A DNA stretch of 36,755 nt from positions 1 to 36,755 of the forward strand of contig NZ_NRJG01000068.1 of NCBI RefSeq assembly GCF_003585935.1, read 5' to 3'. The notes beneath the pieces were generated by a model, which saw nothing but the letters and a program-made list of their open reading frames with translations, did no database searches and was not told the origin of the DNA. Position numbers and translations under genes: made by a program. The first letter of the stretch is position 1. The number at the start of each line of letters is the position of its first letter. Of this stretch, positions 17,914 through 25,107 are shown piece after piece. This DNA comes from Psittacicella hinzii. Its GTDB lineage: Bacteria > Pseudomonadota > Gammaproteobacteria > Enterobacterales > Psittacicellaceae.

Positions 17914-18957
17914 ATGTCAAAGTCATTACTTTTTTCACCTGTTGTTATTGGTCGCCACGAATTTAAAAACCGTGTATTCATGTCACCTATGTGCATGTAT
18001 AATTCAGAACCGGATACAGGTTTATTAGATTCTCGTCGTTTTGATCACTACGTTACTCGTGCTGCTGGTGGTGTAGGAGCTATCGTTATGGAAGCTACAG
18101 CAGTAGTTCCTGATGGTGGGATTAGTCGTCAAGATTTAGGTCTATGGGACGATTCACAAATTGCCCCTTTAGCTGAACTAGTAAATAAAGTGCACTCATA
18201 TGGCACTAAAATCGGGATTCAATTAGCACACGCTGGTCGTAAAGCTTATGGTCGTGATGTTATTTGGTCAAGCTCAGCAAACGGTAAATTCAATGAAGAC
18301 GAAGAGATCTACATCGAACCTACGCCATTAACTGAAGCACAAATTAAAGATCTAGTTAAAGCTTTTGGACAAGCTGCTTATCGTGCAGTACAAGCTGGTT
18401 TTGATTTTGTGGAAATCCATGCAGCTCATGGTTACTTAATCAACCAATTTATTAGTCCATTAACTAATTTCCGTACTGATAACTACGGCGGTTCTTTAGA
18501 AAAACGTTACAATTTCTTAGGTGAAATTATTCGTGCAATTCGCGAAACTGCCGATATTGATATTCACTTACGTCTTTCAGCGTCAGAAGTTGAAGAAGCT
18601 GGTAATAGCCTAGACGATATCCGTCAAATTATGGCTTGGGCACAAGAAGATGGTGTAGTATTCTTTGATATTTCATCAGGTGGCGTAACAAAAGTTCCAC
18701 CAAAAATCTTCCCAGGTTATCAAGCTTTAATTTCAGCACAATTAGCAGATCAATTTAGAGTTGGTGCGGTAGGTTTAATTAATGAACCTTTCCTTGCTGA
18801 ATATATCTTACGTGCAAAACACGCAGAAGTTATTTATTTAGCACGTCCATTATTAAACGATCCATACTGGTGCTTCCACGCTGCTAAAGTGTTACATGAT
18901 GAAGAAGGTGTAGATCTACCAATCCCTTCATATGTGCGTGGAGTAAATAAAGCTTAA
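17914..18957 (+). CDS. namA: NADPH dehydrogenase, Old Yellow Enzyme family (YqjM/NamA type)
   Basis: FMN-dependent ene-reductase of the thermophilic-like OYE class, which reduces activated alkenes, quinones and nitro compounds with NADPH. Its 347 residues match B. subtilis YqjM (338). The class-specific SPMCMY carries Cys27 and Tyr29. QLAHAGRKA holds the FMN-contacting Gln, IHAAHGYLINQF gives the substrate-binding His169 and His172, and NYGGSLEKRYNFL and the phosphate-binding end (YLARPLLNDPYW) are present. The substrate in the cell is unknown. A strong ribosome site (AAGAAGGAG) and codon use rich in frequent codons suggest good expression. It is a single gene, convergent with the Sel1-repeat gene. 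Confidence 0.92.
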   Translation: MSKSLLFSPVVIGRHEFKNRVFMSPMCMYNSEPDTGLLDSRRFDHYVTRAAGGVGAIVMEATAVVPDGGISRQDLGLWDDSQIAPLAELVNKVHSYGTKIGIQLAHAGRKAYGRDVIWSSSANGKFNEDEEIYIEPTPLTEAQIKDLVKAFGQAAYRAVQAGFDFVEIHAAHGYLINQFISPLTNFRTDNYGGSLEKRYNFLGEIIRAIRETADIDIHLRLSASEVEEAGNSLDDIRQIMAWAQEDGVVFFDISSGGVTKVPPKIFPGYQALISAQLADQFRVGAVGLINEPFLAEYILRAKHAEVIYLARPLLNDPYWCFHAAKVLHDEEGVDLPIPSYVRGVNKA

Positions 18958-19044
18958 TTCGAGAAGTAAGCTTTATTGGAGCTACCAAGAACGTAGCTAC
19001 TTCTCTGAAGTACAACTAAAACGAGATATTTGTAATAAAAATAA

Positions 19045-19070
19045 GAGCCCGAAAGCGTACTTTCGGGCTC
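19045..19070. terminator. bidirectional hairpin terminator between namA and the Sel1 gene
   Basis: GAGCCCGAAAG/CTTTCGGGCTC, an 11-bp perfect stem with a CGTA loop, followed by ATTT on the plus strand and flanked by TTATTTTT on the minus strand. Confidence 0.85.
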
Positions 19071-19171
19071 ATTTAAACTTAAAAAGTTAATTACAATAAC
19101 AAGTATAAGTAATCAAGCTGTAAACAATCTCAATCACTATAACTTGTTGCTAATAACGCTATCTATCAGTA

Positions 19172-20197
19172 TTATTTCTTCGGAACAATTACTGGAGAAG
19201 TTTCGTTATTAGTGCTGTTATTGGTTTTTTTAGTAGATTGCTCGGTTTTCTTAGGAGCTGTTTTACTCGCTTTAGCACCAGCTTGTAATTCTAAAGCTTG
19301 GAAACTCGTACAAGCAATCTCTAAATGATCGTTACATGCAAGGCTATACCAGAGTTTAGCAGCTGAAATATTTTTACCTACGGCAATGGCATTTTCGTAC
19401 ATGTAGCCTAATTGGTATTGAGCATAGTTGTAATTATGACGAGCGGCGTCATTAATTAACTCTACAGCCTTACGTTTATCTAAAGGTACACCTTGTCCAC
19501 GTAAGTGCATCATCCCAATAGCAAAAATTGCAGGGTAGTGTTTATGCTCGGCCGAGATCGTAAGTAAATTGTAAGCTTTTTGATAGTTTTGCGGTACAAG
19601 TTTACCTGAGTAATAGAGCATGCCTAATTCATAAACTGCATTCTCTTGTTTATTATTGGCTGCAGCTTCTAACCACTTAATGTATTCATTGGTATTAGGT
19701 TTTACTCCTAAATCATTAGCATACATTTGCGATAGAGCATATTGATCGTTTGGGCTACCTTGCTTAGCAGAATCACTAAAATATTTAAACGCTACTTCAT
19801 AATCTTGCGCGACTCCATTACCTTCCACATAGAGCATGCCAAGGTAATACGAAGCTGGAAGATAATCATGTTGTAAAGCTTTTTCTAACCAGTGAGCTGA
19901 AAGCATAAAGTTTTGTTCTGTACCAAAACCATAGCCATATAACAGCCCTGTAATAAATTCAGCGCGTGGTTGCCCTTTTTTCGCGTAAGTTAAGCAACTA
20001 TTAAAAATTCTTTCCCAATTGCCACCTTGGATATTTACCATTTGATTATATGGTTGATAGCAATCGTTATCTACCGAACCTGTAAGGTCGGTTGATTTTA
20101 CAGACGACTTACTAGCTGGTGCAGCGCATAAGCTTAGAGAGTAAGTTACTCCTAAACTCAAACAACCCATCAGCAAAAAGTATTTAGCAATATTCAT
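19172..20197 (-). CDS. secreted Sel1-repeat (SLR/TPR-like) protein
   Basis: 341 residues. The N-terminus (MNIAKYFLLMGCLSLGV, ending near CAAPAS) is a signal peptide. The Cys lacks a proper lipobox (LSLC), so a soluble periplasmic protein is more likely than a lipoprotein. About residues 78-292 hold six Sel1-like repeats of about 36 residues, with the LGMLY-x-G-x-GV-x-Q(D/N)Y pattern clearest in repeats 2 and 4. The tail (about 305-341) is Lys/Thr/Asn-rich. Two Cys pairs flank the repeats and could form disulfides. Such proteins act as protein-binding scaffolds in the envelope or in host interaction. The partner is unknown and no neighbour gives a clue. Confidence 0.85.
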   Translation of the reverse strand: MNIAKYFLLMGCLSLGVTYSLSLCAAPASKSSVKSTDLTGSVDNDCYQPYNQMVNIQGGNWERIFNSCLTYAKKGQPRAEFITGLLYGYGFGTEQNFMLSAHWLEKALQHDYLPASYYLGMLYVEGNGVAQDYEVAFKYFSDSAKQGSPNDQYALSQMYANDLGVKPNTNEYIKWLEAAANNKQENAVYELGMLYYSGKLVPQNYQKAYNLLTISAEHKHYPAIFAIGMMHLRGQGVPLDKRKAVELINDAARHNYNYAQYQLGYMYENAIAVGKNISAAKLWYSLACNDHLEIACTSFQALELQAGAKASKTAPKKTEQSTKKTNNSTNNETSPVIVPKK

Positions 20198-21163
20198 ACA
20201 GAGTTAATAGGAAAACTAGAGGTTGGTCTGTTTTCACGAAGATAAGCATAAAAGAGCTTATTAGACAATTGAGCGTAAAAGTAGGGATAAAACCTACGGC
20301 AAGAGGTAAATAGGAAGAAATAACAAGTTATAACTATAGTATAAAGATGATTTAACCAACAAAAGACCAGAAAATCAGCTGATTTGTGATTTTGCAGGGT
20401 CATAAAAATTGCAACTTTTACTTTTGAAGTAGAAATGGTTAGTTCGTTATAACTTTAAGTAGTTAAGGGTTAAGATTAGCAGTGGATAGTATAAGGACAA
20501 CTATAGAGATAACTATATAGACAACTATAAAGATAGTTCCTAGTAGTACCTCGAATAACCCTTGAAGCCAAACAGATCTCAACGAAAAATTATCAACTTA
20601 GCCGCATGCTATAAACAAAGCTGGCGGGTAAAAAATAATATTAGCTATTATAGCAAGATTTTCATATTTTCACGCAAAAACCACATGTTTAAGGTGGGGC
20701 TTTGGCGGATTTAGCTATGCTTTTTTACTAAATCACGTAAATATTTAGTAACTAGTGTGAAAAATATGCTATTGCAGAACTAGGTTATTAAGATTTCTCT
20801 ATATTTTTAGACAAGAATTTTAACCATTTAGCACCTATAAGTAGCTTGCAATTAACTATTGCTAAGAAATAATATTAAAACTATCAATTAAGTAGTTAAG
20901 GTTTGATTTTACTTTGCAAGAGAACAGAGAATTAGCAAGAGTAAGTAAAAGCTACCTTAAAAGGATAGAGATTTCTTGTACCGAGGAGTAAAATATACCA
21001 TAAAGCAAGAAGTAAACCTAGCTCGAGTTTGCAGAAAAGCAAATTAAAGGATATGTAAAAAAGAAAAATAATTTTACATCTTTATACATACTAGGTTTAT
21101 ATCTCTTGTCATCCAGAATTTTACGTATTAAGTTACGAAGAATAGGTGTATATAACACTTGAT
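20198..21163. other. gene-free AT-rich spacer between divergent genes
   Basis: Nearly 1 kb without a convincing gene; a 69-codon minus-strand frame ending at 20194 lacks support. It should hold the promoters of the Sel1 gene (minus) and the sirtuin gene (plus), which I cannot place, plus the short repeat at 20499-20538. Confidence 0.45.
20499..20538. repeat. 12-bp tandem repeat, about 3.3 copies
   Basis: AACTATAGAGAT, AACTATATAGAC and AACTATAAAGAT at 20499, 20511 and 20523, then a partial inverted-looking AGTT. Confidence 0.7.
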
Positions 21164-21228
21164 TTAACGATAACTTCGTAGTAGCTTAACAATAACTCCG
21201 TTCATAACTTAACAATAACTTTTTTAAC
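21164..21228. repeat. 22-23 bp tandem repeat, 3 copies
   Basis: Units TTAACAATAACTCCGTTCAT-like at 21164, 21186 and 21209, ending 20 bp before the sirtuin start codon. They may include its promoter region. Confidence 0.7.
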
Positions 21229-21248
21229 TAAACTTTTAACGCAATCTT

Positions 21249-21824
21249 ATGAAAATATTAGCGTTTACCGGTGCTGGCATAAGTAAACAATCAAATATCC
21301 CTACTTTTATGGAACGTCCAGAAGTAAGAGAAAAACTACACCGTTCTTATGCTAAAGCCCATCCTGAAGAATATAATGCTGTCATTCGTGAATTAAAAGC
21401 TTGTGTACAACAAGCGCAGCCTAATGATGCACATATTGCGCTAGCAGAATATGGTATCCCAATTATTACCATGAACATTGACGGTTTACACACCTTAGCA
21501 GGTTCAACTAAAGTTTTAGAGCTGCATGGTGGTTTACCTGATGATGAACAACTGGATCAAGCTTACCAACTGCAAAATAAGCCAGTTCTCTATGGAGATC
21601 CAGCTCCGAATTATGAGAAAGCTTATGATTGGGTAGATAGTATGAATATGGGAGATATCTTCTTGGTAGTAGGTTGTTCATATCATACGGCGATTGCTGC
21701 TGATCTACGTCAAATTGCTCGTTACGCAGGTGCCGAAATTGTCGAAATCCAAGAGGACGCAGCTCATAATGTACGTAAGTTCTTAGCTAAAGAACTAGGT
21801 GCAGCACCTGAAAAACTTTACTAA
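21249..21824 (+). CDS. short sirtuin (SIR2-like NAD-dependent enzyme) lacking the zinc ribbon
   Basis: 191 residues, against roughly 240-280 for CobB-type sirtuins. The NAD-binding fold is intact: FTGAGISKQSNIPTF (6-20), PNDAHIALAEY, TMNIDGLHTLAGS, the catalytic-type His93 in VLELHGG, and FLVVGCSYH where most sirtuins read GTS. The zinc-binding insertion with its four cysteines is absent; only two Cys remain in the protein, one in GCS. Deacetylase, deacylase, ADP-ribosylase or NADase activity are all possible. No macrodomain, lipoylation or defence effector gene lies beside it; the next genes are hsdS. It has its own terminator, so it is a single-gene unit. Confidence 0.8.
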   Translation: MKILAFTGAGISKQSNIPTFMERPEVREKLHRSYAKAHPEEYNAVIRELKACVQQAQPNDAHIALAEYGIPIITMNIDGLHTLAGSTKVLELHGGLPDDEQLDQAYQLQNKPVLYGDPAPNYEKAYDWVDSMNMGDIFLVVGCSYHTAIAADLRQIARYAGAEIVEIQEDAAHNVRKFLAKELGAAPEKLY

Positions 21825-21872
21825 AGTTTTACAGTCTTGTGACTAATTTTTATTTTAAATCCTTTTTGTTTG

Positions 21873-21900
21873 ATCCTTTAGTACAGCTAAAGGATTTTTT
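21873..21900 (+). terminator. intrinsic terminator of the sirtuin gene
   Basis: ATCCTTTAG/CTAAAGGAT around TACAG, followed by a T6 run. Confidence 0.85.
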
Positions 21901-21941
21901 GTTGTTTCTGGCATGTGAAATGCTATACAATAAAATAATTA

Positions 21942-21988
21942 TTAGTGGCAATGCTAGGAAAGTAAATGCGTAAAACCATTGCCACTAA
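21942..21988. repeat. 12-bp perfect inverted repeat upstream of hsdS
   Basis: TTAGTGGCAATG (21942-21953) and CATTGCCACTAA (21977-21988) are separated by 23 nt. Either a leader hairpin or an operator; it lies 80 bp before hsdS. Confidence 0.7.
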
Positions 21989-22067
21989 ATCTTATGATGT
22001 CTCAACTTAATGCAGCTATCTAGGTTAGTAGTGCTTATACCTAACTTATGTAGCTTTACAACATTTT

Positions 22068-23258
22068 ATGCAAATCCGACCAAAATTAAGCTTCTCTGAA
22101 TGTGATAAACCATGGCGTAAAGTGAGAGTGGAGAAAATTTTTACTCTTGCTCGTGGCTATATTTTGCCAGTAAAGGATATTAGTGCAAAAGCTAGCGCAG
22201 ATAATCCTTACCCAGTTTACTCTTCGCAAGTAAAAAAGAATGGGATTGTTGGTTATTACCATCAATACTTATTTGCCGATGCTATTACTTGGACAACCGA
22301 TGGTAATGCAGGCAAAGTAAGTTATCGTGCTGGTAAGTTTTATTGTACCAATGTCTGTGGTGTACTCTTGAGTGATCAAGGATATAGTTGCGAAGTTGTA
22401 GCCCAAGCCTTAAATCTACAAACTCGTCGCTATATCAATCAAGCAAGTATCCCTAAGCTCATGAATCATACTATGCGGCAGATTGAGTTTTATTTGCCGA
22501 CAGACAAACGCGAACTACAATTATTAGATCGCTTTTATCAAGGTATCGAACAAGAATTGCAAGCTTTAACCCAACTAACCAAGCACTATCAAAAACTCAA
22601 ACAAGTATTATTAGATAAGCTGTGTCCTGCCTATCAAGTCGTAAAAGCTCACGCAGAACAGATTGCGAAAAATAAATCTGATATATATATATGCCTTAAA
22701 AATCAAGATCTTAGCATCTTGAGGTTTAGGGATTTTAGCCAAAGTTGGCAAGTTGCTGATTTGCAATCTATTGCTAAAATCGCTAACGGTTTAAGTAATC
22801 AACAAGACGCAAGTGCTCAAGGTGAATATCCTTTATACGTTAGATCAGCAAATATTTTACGCAGTGAGAAATATCTGTACGATGAAGAAGTAATCTTAGT
22901 CCCAGGTGATGGAAAGGTAGGAGAGATTTATCACTACTATCATGGGAAATACGATTGTCATCAACGGGTATATCGCATTTTTAATTTTGTTCCTCAAGTT
23001 ACAGGTATGTACTTGTACTACTATTTCCAAAGCAAGTTTAAGCAACATGCCATGCAACACACAGTAAAACATACGGTTGATTCTTTACGCATAGCAACTT
23101 TTGAGAATTTTAAAGTAGCATATAGTAGTCTTGAAGAGCAGCAACGTATTGTTGACTTATTTGCCAAAGTAGATGAGTTAATTGCAGAGGCTAATAGCTT
23201 ATTAGCCCATTATCATCGTTTTAAAGGGAAGCTTAATCAGTTGTTACTAGTTAGCTAG
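22068..23258 (+). CDS. hsdS: type I restriction-modification specificity subunit (HsdS), copy 1
   Basis: HsdS sets the DNA target of a type I methyltransferase (HsdM2S) and of the restriction complex with HsdR. The 396 residues show the two-half plan. Target-recognition domain 1 is about 14-150; a helical spacer is about 155-205 (DKRELQLLDRFYQGIEQELQAL). TRD2 begins at LSILRFRDFSQSWQ (about 218), and the C-terminal helix starts at EEQQRIVDLFAKVDELI. The spacer/TRD2 junction encodes SDIYIC from an (AT)6 tract (22681-22692), repeated in copy 2. No hsdM or hsdR lies in the window, so this is an orphan or exchange cassette. The ribosome site before the ATG is poor. The stop codon lies in the repeats at 23250 onward. 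Confidence 0.88.
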   Translation: MQIRPKLSFSECDKPWRKVRVEKIFTLARGYILPVKDISAKASADNPYPVYSSQVKKNGIVGYYHQYLFADAITWTTDGNAGKVSYRAGKFYCTNVCGVLLSDQGYSCEVVAQALNLQTRRYINQASIPKLMNHTMRQIEFYLPTDKRELQLLDRFYQGIEQELQALTQLTKHYQKLKQVLLDKLCPAYQVVKAHAEQIAKNKSDIYICLKNQDLSILRFRDFSQSWQVADLQSIAKIANGLSNQQDASAQGEYPLYVRSANILRSEKYLYDEEVILVPGDGKVGEIYHYYHGKYDCHQRVYRIFNFVPQVTGMYLYYYFQSKFKQHAMQHTVKHTVDSLRIATFENFKVAYSSLEEQQRIVDLFAKVDELIAEANSLLAHYHRFKGKLNQLLLVS

Positions 23259-23353
23259 TAATTTAGTAATCTTGCAAGCTAGTTGTCTATGGTTATCTAG
23301 TAATTTTGTTAGCTAGGAGTTTATGGTTAACTAGTTAGCTATTTAGTTAGTTG
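23250..23353. repeat. diverged repeats of GTTAnCTAGTAATTT-TTATG, 3 copies
   Basis: Units start at 23250, 23292 and 23326 with lengths of about 42, 34 and 28. The first overlaps the last codons of hsdS copy 1, so the hsdS stop lies inside a repeat. The remaining gap to 23731 holds a small palindrome (23627-23642) and short CGACGAA repeats near 23592, but no gene. Confidence 0.5.
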
Positions 23354-23731
23354 TTTGCTTACTATATATCTTTTACCTAGCAAGCAAGGTAAATCTTGAT
23401 AAGATCAAGCTAAAAAGTCACATTAAACTTTAGTTTATTGCTAACAAGTGCTTAAACTTCTACCTAAATGAGGCATGAAATTATTGCCAAGTATGAATTT
23501 GGTTGGATGATTTGCTTTTATGGGTTACAATGCAAGGAATAGCAAATTCTAGCTTGCTGCTTAGAACTTAAGCTCTAAGTTGTGGCACGATCGACGAACG
23601 ACGAACTACAATCGACTATCGATAATAAACATCGTGATGTTTCTTTACTCGATATTTGCTTTAAGTCGTGATTTGCTATTCTTTTAATACTTCATTTGTC
23701 TTAACCACAAATATTAGAACCACTGTATTGT

Positions 23732-24974
23732 ATGAAAAAACGCATGCCAGAATTGCGGTTTAGTGGTTTTACAGCTTCTTGGCAAGCAAGTCAAATCGGT
23801 AAAGTAAGTAAATTCGTTGCTTCAACGACTAATAAAAAAGACACTGTAGCACAAGCCTCGACAAGTCATCCTTATCCGCTCTACGATGGTAATAAATGTA
23901 TTGGTTACAGTAAAAGTTATATCTTTGACCAAGATTATATTGCCCTATCTAAAGATGGTACAGTGGGTAAACTATCTCTTAAGCCTGCTTTTAGTGATGT
24001 GATTGCTACGATTGGAGCGCTGCAAGCCCAAAAAGGAGTAGATTTGCTCTTAGCACTACAAAGATGTGACTTGAGTAAATACGCTGTAGGCTCGGCAGTA
24101 AAACACATTTACTTTAAAGATTACCAAGAACACTCTCTTTATATCCCGCAAAAGCAAGAACAACAAAAAATCTCCCAATTTTTTTGCTGCCATCGTACAA
24201 CAAATTGCTGCTGTGCAGCAATCACTAATGCAAACTAAGCTTTTAAAAGAAAGTTTGTACAAAAATTTATTTCCCCAGCTTATGTGCTGGTATAAAAGCC
24301 CAGAAAATGCCGCAACTTCAGCCCAAAAAATAACATCAGATATATATATATGCTCTAATTTTCAACAAGTTCCGCAATTGCGATTTAAGGGCTTTAAACA
24401 ACCTTGGCAAGAAGTAACTTTAAAGCAAGTTGCTAAAGTTGTTAGTGGTGGTACACCTAAAACTTGTGAACCTAGTTATTGGCATAACGGTGAGATTAAT
24501 TGGTTTACTCCTACCGAGCTAGGTGAGAGTGTATATCTAAGTCTGAGTAAACGCAAAATAAGTGCTGTGGGGTTAAAATATAGTGCTGCTCGGATGTTAC
24601 CAGCCGGTACGATTTTATTTACTTCACGCGCTGGGATAGGTAAAAGCGCAATCTTAGCTAGCCCTGCTGCAACTAATCAAGGGTTTCAATCGCTAATCCC
24701 AATTACAGAGAAGTTAGATACTTATTTTACTTATGTGATTACTAAGTTCTTAGCGGTTGAAGCTAAGTATTTAGCTCATGGTACAACTTTTGATGAGATT
24801 TCTGGTAAAACCTTAAAACAAATTAGTTTATTATTACCAGAACTTGCTGAACAACAACGCATTGGTAAGCTTTTTGCTTTGCTGGATCAACGCTATGCGC
24901 AACTTGAATTATTAAGTAAGCAACTCGAGCAATATAAAGAAATCTTAATGCAGAAAATGTTGATTACGGTTTAA
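23732..24974 (+). pseudogene. hsdS: HsdS copy 2, frameshifted at a T7 tract (possibly phase-variable OFF state)
   Basis: Two reading frames (23732-24238 and 24213-24974) together make one HsdS of about 414 residues. Frame 1 holds MPELRFSGF, TRD1 and the start of the central helix, QKQEQQKISQF. At T7 (24179-24185) the frame is lost and the protein ends in a nonsense run, CCHRTTNCCC. With one T fewer it would read FFAAIVQQIAAVQQSLMQTK and continue through the spacer, SDIYIC from (AT)6 (24340-24351), VPQLRFKGFKQPWQ, TRD2 (SGGTPKTCEPSYW) and the final EQQRIGKLFALLDQ helix. All else looks functional, so this is either recent decay, a sequencing error or slippage-based switching. A half-length HsdS from frame 1 could still act as a dimer. 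Confidence 0.8.
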
Positions 24975-25079
24975 ACGTAACATAGTTAAAATAATGGGGA
25001 ATACCTACTTAGAGAAACCCTACTTAGAGAATCCCTAAAAGAACTACAAGGTTCTATACTATTTGAAATAATTAAGAAG

Positions 25080-25101
25080 GCCTGACTAATATTAGTCAGG
25101 C
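25080..25101. terminator. palindromic hairpin between hsdS and uvrC
   Basis: GCCTGACTAAT/ATTAGTCAGGC, a perfect 22-bp palindrome just past the end of the RNase H half of uvrC (minus strand). On the minus strand CTTCTTAATT follows. Confidence 0.65.
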
Positions 25102-25107
25102 TAAAAT

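Noticed and set aside
20194..20403. 69-codon minus-strand ORF upstream of the Sel1 gene
   Set aside because: It overlaps the Sel1 start, lacks a ribosome site and covers the likely promoter region.
21249..24974. A complete antiphage system (sirtuin plus hsdS)
   Set aside because: The sirtuin has its own terminator, is not fused to an effector, and no hsdM, hsdR or other defence gene is present.
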